A stretch of DNA of 64,000 nt, from positions 137,399,741 through 137,463,740 of the forward strand of contig CM041465.1 of NCBI GenBank assembly GCA_023213395.1, written 5' to 3'. The notes below the pieces were generated by a model. That model searched no databases and was not told where the DNA came from. It worked only from the letters and a program-made list of their open reading frames with translations. Numbering within the stretch: the first letter of the stretch is position 1; every line of letters begins with the position of its first letter. The DNA is from Cycas panzhihuaensis (taxonomy: Eukaryota; Cycadophyta). Shown in pieces: positions 28,421-40,840 of the stretch. Both the position numbers and the translations under genes were made by a program.

Positions 28421-31099
28421 CAGTTATAGACACTTCTACAACATAAGTTAAAAGGTGTGCTTGAAAGGGATGTAAACTTTTCTTTGATTTAATATAAGTA
28501 GTCTTTCTTTCTCTTTATAGAGAAGAAAACAATTATGTTCTTTCCTTTTCTTTCTAGAATGTTAATAATTAATTAAATTATTTTATTTTTATTTTGTTTA
28601 AGAATTACTAATTAAACTATTATGGGGTTCTTATTATTTTAGGGTATGATTGGGCACTAGTGACAACTTTTCTACCTATCGATGTTAATAGTGTTAATAG
28701 ATCATGCCACCTCAACTAAAGAAATTGCCAATCAGACATGGCATATCTCGAAAAGCAAGTGAGCTATCATTAGTTTAACCTCTCTTTTACATCCCCAAAC
28801 CTTGTCCCAACCTCCAACACAAACACACATACTAGATAATGTATTAAGATAATTAAAACATAATATACATATATTTACTAGATGATACTTGCACATACAA
28901 CACACACATTCATATTATAAATGTGTATATTGTTTATTACAATGAATACAAACTATTAGATACATATATGAATACAAACTATTATTACAATGAATACAAA
29001 CTATTATTACAATGAATACAAATGATTTAATAGAAATAGTCCCACCAAAAGTTGAGACTCAAATCCAAGTATTTCAATTGTGTGAAAACAAAAACATTGC
29101 CCATTATTCGCCATCGGATAACGAGAAGGATAAGTATAAGGGTAAGGCAAAAAGGAGGTCAAGTCCATTAAATGACGATGTCAACTTAGCATCATTCCAT
29201 TGGGCATCTCCCTTCCACGAAGACACACAATGTAGTTCACTTTAAGAGAGCCAACCTCTCCTTAAACATGAAGTCAACATAGGAGACAATATTGTCTTTG
29301 CAAAGGACAAATGCTGACACAATTCCATCGACTTATTTTGTTGTTTCGCACTTCCACCTTCCAATGGAAGAGTTATCAAATATTCTTAAAATTGAATCAA
29401 CATAAGTCAAATTAATTATTCAAAATAATTAAAATATTTATATATCAATTTATAATTAAAATAAACAAATAAAACAACAAATTAGATACACAAAAGCAAC
29501 TAGTTTTTCATCATTAAACGATTCATCAATAATTGTCCTATTCTATGTTTCTTCCAAACTCATATAGAACAATAATTCCATTATGTACTAGAAACAAGAA
29601 GAGAAATTTGTAGAACAAAGACACCATTCATACATCTATTTTCTATTCTATATTTATTATAAAAGAACACAAGATATTAGTAAAATTTAGGTTGGGAATT
29701 AAAATTAAAAGATGAGAGCAAACTATCACATTTATGATTTATGATACAGCTTAATTGTTTTCTTCTTATTCAAGAAGTATGAGAAAATGAGAAAATAAGA
29801 CATAATATTGCTTTTAAACAATCTTCATTAAAAATAATGAAAACACTTCATGTAAAGGGAAAAAATTTAGAAAAAAAAATTAAAACAAAATTAGTACATT
29901 CATCTACATACTCTCACCAATAGCTATAGCTATTGATCTTTGTCTCAAAGATATAATACAAGATCAATTGTATCATAGAATGGAACCCCAAAAGGGGCTC
30001 TTATAGGCTAAAGATGACAATAACGTGGTGTTTGTTTTCCTACTCTTCCGTAAAATAAGAAATTAGCAAAACACGTCACTTAGACTATGACCTAAAAGTA
30101 AAACAATAAGATAGAAAACTCTTGCATTTCAAATACAACATCGTTAAATTATTTTTAGTGATAAGATATTGCATTTCAAACACGCCATGGTTCAATTTTT
30201 CCTCTTTGGTCAAGAATGTAAGAAAATATGGTACTAAGATCTAGATTCTAGTGCAACATTCTGAAGATCTTCAACTAAGAAAGAAAATGTGCAACTAATA
30301 TTTTTATAGAAATAGATGAATATTTTTTTTATACAAATAAATTGGGAATTTATATTTCATGGTAAAGCAAATTTGTTCAATATTATGTTATTCATTGATA
30401 AATTTGTATAATAATATTCTATAAAATAATATATATTAATATATTAAATATAAATATTGTAATGTGCAATAAATATTGATGATTTCTTTATTCTTACATC
30501 AATTACTCTACTTTGAATAATAAAAAAGTAAGAAGAAATAGTAAAAAAAAAAAAAAAAAATTCTAAAATTAAAATAAAAAACAAACACATCAATATGAGA
30601 AATAGAGTAACAAGAAGAGATAAGATAATGAATTCAAAGTATATTCCACCACTCTCGTCAATACAATTGTGATTTATAGGTTGTGAATAAAAGTTAAAGT
30701 ATGATATAGCAAACTATTACATTTCAATATGACATACCTAATTATTTCTCACTACCAAAGATATAATGAAGATAAAGAGAGATAAGACAAGTTGAGAGAA
30801 TCATATCAACATAATCTTGAGATTGGAAATATATTTATGTAGGTTTTATAAAGCAAATGCATGTGATTTTCTCCATCTAAATTGGTAAAGGAAGTTTATT
30901 CTAGTTTACATTTATTTTAATAAAATTTCACTAGATATTATGTTGTTCATGACAATTAAATTGAAAGTTATGAATTTGGAAATATAATATAATATATATT
31001 TTTATTAGTATGTTGAAAAAAGATATTATGATGTATAATAATGTGTTATGGCAATTCCATTCTTTTGTTTGTATTCACACATCAATAATAATATCATTA
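28421..31099. other. AT-rich, no gene recognised
   Basis: Very AT-rich, with a 19-base poly-A run near 30542-30560. The 77-codon plus frame at 29012-29245 has no known motif. Parts near 29640-30100 loosely resemble 30600-31260 (shared words such as GTATCAT..AATGGAA and GCTAAAGAT), which could be very old duplicate LTR material. Confidence 0.4.
28937..29026 (+). repeat. Short tandem repeat, ~22-bp unit
   Basis: Units of TTACAATGAATACAAACTAT recur at about 28937, 28985 and 29007, the last two directly adjacent. Confidence 0.7.
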
Positions 31100-31440
31100 T
31101 AACTTTGTCTTTAATAATAAAAAGGAAAGATAATGCTTTAGTGGCAAAGAAAAAAAAGAAAAGCAAAAACTATTCATTGAAATAAAGAACAAGTGTATCA
31201 TGTAATGGAATAATGAAATTAGTTTATATGCTAAAGATAATAATAATGCTAAAAATAAGCTAGCAAATTGCCCTTTTAAGGAAAATCCACAAATAAATAC
31301 TCCATTATTATTTCAAATAAATGTCTAATTATGTTATTACACCATGATGTGCATTTTAAATATGGCAATCACCAATATTTTAACCACTAAATTATGCATG
31401 ATACAAGTAAATATTAGATATTTGACAATATCTTTTAACA
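31100..31440 (-). mobile_element. 3' LTR of a minus-strand Ty1/copia element
   Basis: On the minus strand the LTR begins TGTTAAAAGATATTG directly after the polypurine tract at 31441-31450. This TG is the only firm boundary; the far end near 31100 is a guess. No matching 5' LTR was found to the right of 34330. Confidence 0.5.
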
Positions 31441-31450
31441 TCCTCCCTTA
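31441..31450 (-). other. Polypurine tract of the minus-strand copia
   Basis: Reverse complement TAAGGGAGGA, abutting a TGTTA LTR start, as in many Ty1/copia elements. Confidence 0.6.
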
Positions 31451-34330
31451 ATATTGACTTTAAGAGGGGTATTAAAAAAAGTATCATTATTTCAACCCCT
31501 ACTTGATGATTTTAGTTATTTAAGGATTTGTTAAAGCTACAACCTATTAACAAGTGGTTTAGTAGAAGACATCTATCCCAAAGGACACCAAATAGTTCCA
31601 TTACTGTCCCAGTCATATATAAAAAATATGTATAATTCAAGAGGCTCAATTCCTTGAGTAATGCACATTACCTATAACATAAATAACTTTAATTATCATG
31701 TACATGAGCAATGACAAGAAAACCAATTTCATCAAGAAAGGTTTGATCCACAAAGTTTCTTTGATTAATTGAATCAACTATCAGCCTATAATAAGGCGAG
31801 TAAGATATTATAGCCCTGTCAACTATAAGGATAGACCGTAACCAAGATGAAAAATAATCATGTTGACTTTCCACCAATCACTTGTCTAATTAAAATCAAC
31901 AGCTAATCAACTCCAAAATCACCACTTCAAATTATTCATATTAAAGACTTGGATGGATAATACCTTAAAGATATCAGAGAATTTTCTCGGTAACATCATT
32001 GCTAACAAGATTCATATATCCCATAACCGAGAATAAACACCAATTATATATGAGATGTTAACTCGAGTATGTCTAATATATCACCACAACACAAAACAAC
32101 CTTAATTAGTGGGAGAGAATCATAATGATGCTGAGTTTCACCCACTAAAATGAGAAGAATAAAATTGAGACTACTATTTATTTGAAGCATCTAACCAAGA
32201 AACAACAAAGTAAAGCAAACCAATCATCCCAAAATTATTTCATGTTTGTCTTTGATATATATAAATAGAAGTGGAAAGTTGCAACCACGATGACCATATC
32301 ATCTATAAAGAACTGTAAGTGTAATCTTATTACCTCGAATGTGCTAGAGATTGGAATCACTCATATCTAGAAAATCCATGATTGTCAAAGAACACAGGAT
32401 CACTTAATTTTTTTTTTTTAATATTTAGCCTTAAAATGCTGCTGTTTCAAAACAATACAAAGACTTCTTGGATTTACAAACTAGGATCATAACCAAATTC
32501 ATAATTAGGGAGGTTAGACCATGCAACTTTGCTCTTTAAGATCATAATTTAAGAAAAGATTTTTTGACGTCTGCTTGATGAAATTACAATATAAATTTAA
32601 TATCCAAAGAAATAAAAACTTGATAATATTTATTTTAGTAATCATAGGAAAAAGTCTCAATATATAATTAACTTTATCGCATTTCTAAGAAACCCCTAGG
32701 CTACTCAATCTACCTTTATATTTCTTAATATCATAATCAAAAATAAAAATAAATTTTGTTTAATAGACCCATTTGTAACTAGGTTCTTATAAAGTAAAGC
32801 ATTGCCTCTATATAATTTTTTTATCAAAGCATCATACTACTCACCCATAAAGAGTATTCTAAAAGGGATTGTCCACTCTAATTTTCATCAAAAAGATTCG
32901 TGAGTCTTCAAGTTCTATTTCCTTGTCCATAAGAGCATAATTAGGCTTTGAAGCATTTAAGTAAAAAAAGTCCTTAGGAGTGAAAAGAATTATACATATC
33001 AAAATTAATTATGGTAAGTGTTTTTTGAAACCATTTAGGTTGTCTTTGAGTATTTGAAGTTTCCAAATAATCTAAATTTACATTATGAGAATCATTTAAT
33101 CATATTAATGACCACCACAAATATGAGAGATAAGGAGAAGAAACATGACCACTTGAGATAGAAATACTTGAGCCTAAAAAAAGTAATGCCATGAGATGGA
33201 ATATGAGTAGCTGCTATTTATAAGAGGAAGCAAAGAAGCACTAACATACTCATGAGAAGGATAAATGTATAAACCATTTCCCCTCATCAACCTTAGCATA
33301 ATGATTAATAAATACTTTATTAGAAGTAGGATCAAAGTGTTTATACATTTTATACTCTTTACTACAAATCCTTATAAAAGATATATCTTGTACTTTTTAA
33401 ATCTAATACTTCTCTCTTCATTTATTAGCAAATATAAGGTTGTAGAACACTACAAAAAGATCTAGAGATATGGCACTATAGGTTTCCTACTCAACTATTT
33501 TTCTTCAAGAGTAATGTTAAAAAACAATACTAACATGTAGATGTGATTTAATAGATAATTAGTACAAATGATGATTTCAACCTTACAATTTTAGTTCTAA
33601 GCCCTTAAAATATAGTAGTATATGTAATATGCCATTTTAACAAGAGTTATGTTTTTTCTTCCATACTACACCATTTTTATCGAGGTACATATAATAGAAT
33701 ATCGAAAATGAATGTCATTCTTCTTTCCAAGGCTTCAACATATTGAATTTATAACCTAAATTGATTCTAGAAAAGGGGTTTGAATTCTAAGAAATCGCTT
33801 ATCAAAACAAATCACTTTTTGTTGTTTAAGAATATAAATCCAATATTTATATGAAAAATCATCAATGAAAGTAAGTAGATATTTTCTTCCTTAATATAGA
33901 AGTTACTTGGAAATGGTCCACAAATATTAAAGTGTATCAACTCAAGAGAATATTAGGCTTTAAAAATAACCTCAAGAAATAAAGAATCTTATGTGACGCT
34001 TTATAATACATTCCTCAAAGCATAATATATTATGGAGAGATTATGAAATAACTATATTATGCTTTTTGCAAAATATTTGAATTACCCATACTGATATTAC
34101 CAAATAAAAAACAAGTTATAACTTATTAAAAGAATCAAAATAAGCAATGTATGAAGAAAAAGCAAATCTCATACCCATATTCTTAAACATCCTACCTCTT
34201 CTACTAGTCCATTCTGTTATCATATGTTATATAAAACCATTGTTATGAATCATTAGTAATTAAGAAATAACAACCCAACGATTCTCCATAATTCCTTTTA
34301 CAAAACCTTTTTTGTAAATTCAACCTTATA
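31451..34330 (-). pseudogene. Highly decayed Ty1/copia pol, minus strand
   Basis: Minus-strand reading from right to left gives integrase then reverse transcriptase. Near 33820-33930 the frame contains a stretch like YLLTFIDDFS..YWIY, the conserved copia integrase core, here with frameshifts. Near 32280-32320 it reads FFIDDMVIVV, the copia reverse transcriptase active box (YVDDM), with both Asp kept (IDDM codons 32295-32306). The polypurine tract and LTR edge at 31440-31450 close it on the 3' side. Stops and frameshifts are dense, and no frame longer than about 65 codons remains, so this is much older than the copia at 6880-11303. No gag was recognised to the right. Confidence 0.65.
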
Positions 34331-34372
34331 AATTTTTTGGACAAAGTTGGTAAAACAAAGGTTGCTTGGGAA

Positions 34373-34832
34373 AGCAAAGAGTGCCCAAATCAGGGAGCAT
34401 TCCTCCCCGGAGGGGCCCCTACTGCGTAAAAGAGCTACAAAAAATGGGTCCGTGGATGCATAAACGAAGCTAAACGAGTATAAAACTCAAGCATGCATAG
34501 GAGTGGCACGCAAAACGCCGACAAAAGGGCCCTACTTAAAATGCATCGGAAGGGTGCCATAAATGCATCCGCAAGAAGAAGCTTAGTCAAGGCTATGGGA
34601 GCACAACAGAGACAAGGCCAAGGCAAAGGTGATTCTGGGATAGAGACGCATCCGTAGGGTCAGTTAATAGGGAGAAAATAGGAGACAAGGCCATTGGGGT
34701 CCCTATATATGAAATTCACGTGAAAAAACAGATTCATTTTCACTGCTTAAGAGAATCCGCACTCCATTCTCTTACGCGCAGCCAGAAAGCAATTCACCTA
34801 ACCTTTGGAGGCACGCGAGGGAGATTGGACCA
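34373..34832 (+). mobile_element. Candidate plus-strand LTR
   Basis: A sharp rise in GC content occurs near 34370. A TG at 34373 begins TGCTTGGGAAAGC, a TATA-like CTATATATG lies at 34703-34711, and a CA at 34831-34832 precedes a PBS-like site. The left boundary is inferred from composition. No second LTR copy was found in the window. Confidence 0.4.
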
Positions 34833-34833
34833 T

Positions 34834-34844
34834 TGGATCAGAGC
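34834..34844 (+). other. PBS-like site
   Basis: TGGATCAGAGC equals the initiator-Met primer site TGGTATCAGAGC with one base missing, and follows the CA end of the candidate LTR. Confidence 0.45.
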
Positions 34845-37800
34845 GAGAGGAAAAATCTGCTGGGGACCGGGCTGAGACGAGATAACGAAAGTGGGCAAGT
34901 TGCGTCGCATCCAAAGGGAGTGGATCCCACAAAACCCAAACCCCCATCTCGTTGCTCAATTTTTTATTGCTTTTGTTATTTTTACGTGAGCCTTTTGGGA
35001 ACCCATATGAGTGCGAGAAAAGGGGCTCCTGGAAAGTTCGACTGGGACCTGTAAAAAGAGGCAAGATCGGCATTAGGCAATGCCTATGGTCTCAAAGTGG
35101 GATACCGCCAGGCCCACCAAGAAGATTTTTTATTTTTTTCGTAGGAAAACCCCCATTTTGCCTTGGTGTTGTCAGCACCAAGCAACAAAGAGACAGCCCG
35201 CTGCGGCCGCGCGATCTTTTGCCGCGGGGCCCCGATCAATTTTTCAAGAGATCTGTGGCTAAAACTGTGGTATCATGCTGGGTTCGCGCAAAGCATGCAA
35301 AAAGCAGAATCGGGCAGTAAACAGGAAGATATCATTGAGGCCCCTAAATCTCCCGAATACTGTGGAGCCGATGGATGGTTGAAGGGACAAAGAGCTAATG
35401 TAGGCTGGAAGATATGACTAGTTTCATGGTGTTTCAGACAGGTGTTATGATCGTGGTGGAGAAGTCCGCACGCAGAACATGTGCATGGCGCAGTGTTGAG
35501 CCTTGCATCGATGATGAGCAGGAGGACAAGGCGAGTCCTATGGAGATGCAAAAAGTTGTTGAAGGTGGTGAGGACACCCTCAAGACATATGCCTGGACGA
35601 GAGGTCGCCGAGCCGATATCAGTGTCACAATCGATCTGAGGAGGCACGCTTTTTCCACCTATCCTGTGGAGATGTAAGAGTGACACCTGGGACATTAGAT
35701 GGATAGTAGGAGTAATACGCTTAATCGGGAGGCCGACAGCACTAGGAGCTTATGCTCTAGCAAATGAGGTAGCACACATGGAGGCAAAATGAAGCATTCT
35801 TTGCTGGTGATTAGATAGATGGGAGAGGCGTGAAGGCCTCCGCGCACAAAATGCGGTCATTACGTCGTGATTTCTCAGTGAGGAAATTGACATTTTATGC
35901 ATTCTCGTTCGTGTTTCGTAGAAACAAAACTATAAGGACATCCCAGACAGGGTATGGATGGATGTAAGCAGCCCATGCAAGGCCGACGAGAGGATGGATC
36001 GTCCACTGGCGCAAGGGCGAACCTCGCCGCATGCCTAGACTCCATCGCAGCAAAGAAAGTCGTGTGGAGGATTGTCATATAACACATTATTACAAAGCGT
36101 TAGTTTTTTGATCGCTTTGGGGCAAGGGCACGTCAAAAGGGACCACACCCTATTCAGAGGGCCCCGGCGGTCCATGTGATGGCGCATCAGACCGAGGGAC
36201 AGAGGACCGTGCTCATGTCCGGACGCCATGGAGGCCACATCAGCACCTCCTCCTCACCAAGGATGGACCATACAGCGCATCCATACAAAAGTGCTGAGGT
36301 GGGACAACGATGGCGATGAGGCAGAGGAGTAGGGGTGCCCCTGTGAGACGACATGAGGCGTAGATGAGGTGATGGGGGTCCATCACGCACTGTAGGGAGA
36401 GGTAGGTCCTGCTAGGGACATCAGTGGAGGAGTAGGGCCATCCGGGATCGCCGGCAGAGAGGCAGCCCATAAGGGGCCGCAGAGGCAATGCGCCAGCTGA
36501 CACCTATCAGGCTGCCATCGTGAGGAGATCCTGAGAGGTGACAGAGAGCCAGCCACTTGAGAGAAGGGAGGCCATAGTAGAGGAGGTACCAGAGGAGAAG
36601 GTACTAGCAAACGCGTAGTGCTGAGGGGGAGGCAATGCCTGAGTCGCAGGCACCTACCGTACTAAGTGAGACATAGCCTTTTCCTATCATGGTGATAAGT
36701 AGTGGTAGGAGAGACTTCGTGGGATGGAGGGAGGCCCCGTGATCATAGAGATGGAGCAGGATCGTCTAAAAGCGCCGATCATTGGTTGAGGACATGGTGT
36801 CAAGGTCAAGCACTGAGCAAGACATGCATATTATTAAAGAGTGATGACCCCGAGGAGGCCATGAGACAAGGGGAGTGAGGTAGGGAGCTCGTGGAGACCC
36901 AGGAGGAGTCTCAGAGATGTAGTCCCCGTGAGAGGAATCACACCTACTGTGAGATGATGCCCCGGGAGCAGGGCAATAGTAGAGTAGTATGCATGTACTT
37001 GATTTGACAAGGAAAGCGGCCTCCAAGGGGACCATATATAGAGTCATATGATTGTACCCCCTATAAGGACACCGGCCCATATGTATGATACGGCTACATG
37101 ATTTTGATGTATATATAGACAAGGTGATTGGTACCCCATTTTGATATGTGATGATTTGTATATTTTGTTTGATAATTAATATGTATGGTTTGTATTTTGT
37201 TATGATTATTTGTCTGCTAGTTACATATTTCTTTTCATGCAAGGTCAGATACCTAATCGAGCACACACGCACTACTAGTAGAGGTGATAGTATGTGGGGT
37301 TAGGAAACAGAGCGACACGGATGTCCACATGGGAGCATAAGTGGATATACAAAGGAAATACTAAGTGAGAGGGGGAGAACGATACTCTAGAGCATCGCCC
37401 TAACTGGGATGACCAAATAGAGGACAAGGCCCTAAGGAAGAATGGGAACAAGGGTTCCAATGGAGGAACCAAGAAAACAAAAGAGACTATCCTAAACCAC
37501 CCTTCCACCCATGGTCGGAGAAAAGGGAACAAACTTAAGATAGTAGTTTAGGCTCATTTTAGAGCTGCGGACGAGGTGACAAAGAAGGTCACGAGTAAAA
37601 CTTCTTAAGGAATTTCCTAACGGCTTCAAATTCAAGACCCTCCTGTGGTGGCGATCCTCAGAGGCGCCAAGCACGAGGCTCTCGACAATGACAAAGGGCC
37701 AACCCATCCGGGCCTCGACTCTGGCCAAGGGCCAAGTAAGATATTCCAGCTTGAGGACATGGTCCCCGGAAACAAAGGACTGGAATGAAGATGTTTATCG

Positions 37801-38002
37801 AGGTCCTTTGTGGAGCGAGCTTTGATGCTAGGTTAGCCCTCGGTAGGTAGCTGCCGCCTCTCACCCAAAGATTCGAGGTCCAAGAGGCGAGCCCGGTGGA
37901 TCGACCTCATCGATGAGACCTCAAGAGAAACTCGCAGGAGGGAATCTCAACTAGGTGGGGCACGAGCCCACTAAGTGCTCACAAGGTTTATCATCTTCAA
38001 GT
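34845..38002. other. GC-rich unassigned retroelement-like sequence
   Basis: Follows the candidate LTR. It is the most CpG-rich part of the window, including a NotI-like GCGGCCGC patch near 35200. Open frames occur on both strands (for example 35414-35677 plus, 35695-35273 minus, 37272-36766 minus, 37728-37492 minus), but none has a domain I recognise. The minus frame at 37728-37492 contains GWPFVIVESLVLGA, weakly like the C-terminal end of gypsy integrase (GPY.V..VL.GGA). That would fit the minus-strand gag-protease unit to its right, but I cannot confirm it. Confidence 0.4.
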
Positions 38003-38613
38003 AATCCACCCCATGGATGACCTTACTCGAATAGATGAAGTGCCGGAGGAAGTAGAGCAACGGGACCATGGTGGTCATCAGTTGTCCAATATCCCATGCA
38101 CTCTAAGGGAGAGTCAAGAAGGGCCCTCGTATGAGCGTAAAGGTAGTTCTTCAAACCATCACCGCGGGGTGGTGAAGATGAAGAACCAAGGACCTGGGTC
38201 AAAACGTAATGATATGTGTCACAAAAGGATGACTAGTCTCACTAATGAAAGAGGTTCCGTGGGGATCTAGAACGAGATAGGTGCATCCTACTAGTGTAGA
38301 GGAAAGAACGGGGTGAAGAAAGCCTCATCCTCGCCATGAGACTCATTGTCGCTAAATGAGGTGAGGTACTCATAGCTCCCAACACCAATAGAGGCAAAGT
38401 GTATAAGACTATGAGAAGAGGATGCGAGATCTTCTTCGATGTGAGATAGATTAGTATGCCGATGGAGCAAGTCGAGGTGTGAGCGTATGGGCCTGGCTTG
38501 CCCGATCGACAGTGGTGAGTTTGTTTAATGTGGATGCTCACAGAGACAACTCTCATCCGCCCATCATGGATGAACTTACAGGTGGCCCCAACGAGTCGAA
38601 CACACGACCCCAT

Positions 38614-38828
38614 CTAGTCAAGCCATGGTCGATCTAAGAGGAGATTGTAGTCGACGCCAACGCCAACGACTACAATGTCTACGAGGATAGTCTTGCCCTC
38701 GAGAGTGAGTGGGATCAAAATGATCCCAATGGGTCTTTTCACACCACATAGTTTTGTCATCGCCATGGAATAGGTTCCAAGGCAGAATACCAAGCTCTTG
38801 CATAACACGCAAGAGCATAAGATTCACT
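38614..38828 (-). pseudogene. Retropepsin-like protease, gag-protease unit 1
   Basis: Minus-strand frames give NLMLLRVMQELGIL followed, one frame over, by LTLEGKTILVDIVVVGVGVD and YNLLLDRPWLD. This is the pattern of proteases from non-chromodomain gypsy elements, in which ..MQELGI.. follows the active site and YNLLLGRPW lies near the C-terminus. The active-site DNG triplet expected just before NLM (compare 45357-45374 in unit 2) is garbled here. The G in LLLGRPW is D. A frameshift lies between the halves. It lies between a gag remnant at 39905-40439 and unassigned sequence, and is inactive. Confidence 0.75.
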
Positions 38829-39904
38829 AAGAATCGCTGTCACAGTCAGAGGGTACAACAGTGTGTCTATGGTGATGGTGAACGAGAAGTTCTATTGGCA
38901 TTCCCTTTCACACGAAGTAGATCTTTAGATCAAAAAGAAATGACAAAGCTCATGGGCTTGGGTAACACCCAAAGCGTGAATGGGCGGTCATTCGATCCTA
39001 AAGCTTCCAAAGGAGAGTCCATCGCTTGGGACAACTCCTCAAAACATCCATCAAGGACATTCCCGCAAAGGATAGTATGGAGTTAGTCAACGATAAAGAA
39101 AGGCTTACCCTTTGAGGAGGTTGCAAGCACTCTTCGTAAATTGTAACCACTGTGATGTACGGAATGGCCTTGGGAAAAAGTGACACTTCTGGAGGAGAGT
39201 TTTTCAGAAGACGATTGGAGTAAGGCAAGAAGAGGCACCAAATGCCTCTTTAGCGCTTTGAGACCTAATAAGGGCATACAAAGGAGTAGCCTCAAGATTT
39301 AGATCACCTTCTTTCCCTTATTCCGGGACCGCCAAGGTGATGGAGTACGCCGCTAGGGGAACGAGGAAGAGGACGATCCCGAGCGCCTTCCCTTTATCGC
39401 GGTAGGATCGGGAATTCTGGATCTTCCTCCGGCTGTTTTTGGGTCGAGTGTTACGATCGTGTTCCCCATGTTCGGGGAACTGATCCTCGTGTGGATCTGG
39501 TTCCGATTAGGCCTCGAGGCCTGCTTAGGGATGAGTCATGTTGAGGGCATCCATGAGATGTTGGGCCCTACAACATGAGTCATCATGGAAGATTTCCCCA
39601 TGAATGGAACATTCACTTTCTCAAGCAAAAATCTGCCTTCATTGCTTGAGAGGACCGGGTGTTACCATTCCTGTGGAGGGAAGCTTGAGTAGCTTGTTGG
39701 ATTTGTTTGTTAGAAGTTGGTGATAAAGGAGCTTATAGTTTGAGTTCTTTTCATCATACGCTCAAATGAATGTATAATGGATGTAAGTGGGTCTAAAGTC
39801 TTCGCTGATGAGAAGAAGACCTAAAAGATTGTTGAGGTTTAATATCTTTAGTTGGAGGTGGTGCCTCACGCCGTCAGGAAGGCTTGAGAGGCTTCGAGTC
39901 CAAC
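38829..39904 (-). other. Gag-protease linker, unit 1
   Basis: Broken minus-strand frames (39295-39083, 39228-38998) parallel the linker of unit 2 between 45390 and 46508. No zinc knuckle was recognised. Confidence 0.5.
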
Positions 39905-40439
39905 CTAGATCTTAATAGCCTCAAGTTCTAAGCACTTTGCAATAGCGGAGTCACATGTGGTCGCCCCTATTTTAAGGACTTCTACGTGGACTTCAGGACG
40001 AAGTGCATTAACGAAGAGATCCCTCTTCAACTCCTCGGGCAACGTAGCCTTAGTAGAATGAAGAAGGTCATGGAACCACCGTACAAAGTCACGATTCATA
40101 TCATCTTGACCTTGTTTGAGTGATGAAAGAGATCTCATTCCACTTTCAAATGGGCGAACATCAAAATAATTGATGAACTCATCCATAAGTTACTAGAACA
40201 AAAAAATGGAATGAGCTAGAAGACGATAAAACCACTTAAGGGCATCGCCAGAAAGATCGAATAAATAGTTTAATTAAGATGTGGTCATAGGCCCGTGAAT
40301 CAATACACGCCATGTAGAAACTACACGAACGCATTACGCTGGTCTGTGAGGAAGTTTCATCAAATTTAGGAACTTGGAGGATGAGGCGATGGATTGGTTC
40401 TAATGCCTCAACAGATAGTGGCGTTGATCTATAGTCCAT
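39905..40439 (-). pseudogene. gag: Ty3/gypsy gag remnant, unit 1
   Basis: Two minus-strand frames carry the capsid core. 40439-40236 has QVPKFDETSSQ, MACIDSRAYDHILIKLF. 40186-39905 has MDEFINYFDVRPFESGMRSL, then DDMNRDFVRWFHDLLHSTK and LPEELKRDLFVNALRPEVHV. A frameshift and a small loss separate them, removing the GNALKWFYHLP motif seen in unit 2. The protein is clearly related to the gag at 406-1413 and 46509-47381 but diverged by roughly a quarter of residues by eye. The Gly/Gln-rich N-terminal part is visible as broken sequence up to about 40840. It is not functional. Confidence 0.85.
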
Positions 40440-40840
40440 GAAGGACGGCCTTGCCTGGACTATAGGATCGACGAATGATGCAGTAGGTAGTGAATAAGGG
40501 ACGGATAGGGGTGATAAACCTATCCTCCTTGAGGAAATGCCCCTGCTGGAAGGGGCTTAAGGATAAGCACCTTGAAAGGGAGTTGGGTTCCTCATGGAAG
40601 GCAGAAAAGAGGCTATGCTAGATGGTGAAAAGGAGGGTGTGGAACCGGTTTTGTCTCAGAGGACACCCGTGGGTGGCGAACCCCATATGGATGTAGCAGG
40701 TCCAACTCATAAGCTGGAATATGATTCCCTTTACCCTGCCCCTAAGGTTAAGAAGTATAACCTGGGGATATGTAAAGAGAAGGACCATTGGATTGGTTTT
40801 GAGGATACGTGGGAGTGGGTCTCGCATGACTAATGGTAGT

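Larger units (their letters stand above)
38003..40840 (-). repeat. Minus-strand gag-protease unit 1
   Basis: Diverged relative of unit 2 (44509-47870), same orientation, about 6.5 kb away. Both start on the left with TCCACCCCATGGATGACC, share the block CTCATCCTCGCCAT..TCACTAA, then protease and then gag. No reverse transcriptase follows on the minus strand in either unit. Confidence 0.75.

Noticed and set aside
29012-29245. 77-codon plus frame rich in Lys, Glu and Asp
   Set aside because: No motif, no neighbour supporting it, and it starts within a short tandem repeat.
35270-35285. TGGTATCATGCTGG as a primer binding site
   Set aside because: Only the first eight bases match, and no LTR end (CA) or TATA precedes it at a fitting distance.
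35273-35695. 140-codon minus frame and overlapping 87-codon plus frame as host genes
   Set aside because: Both strands are open over the same GC-rich stretch, neither has a known motif, and GC-rich DNA gives long chance frames.
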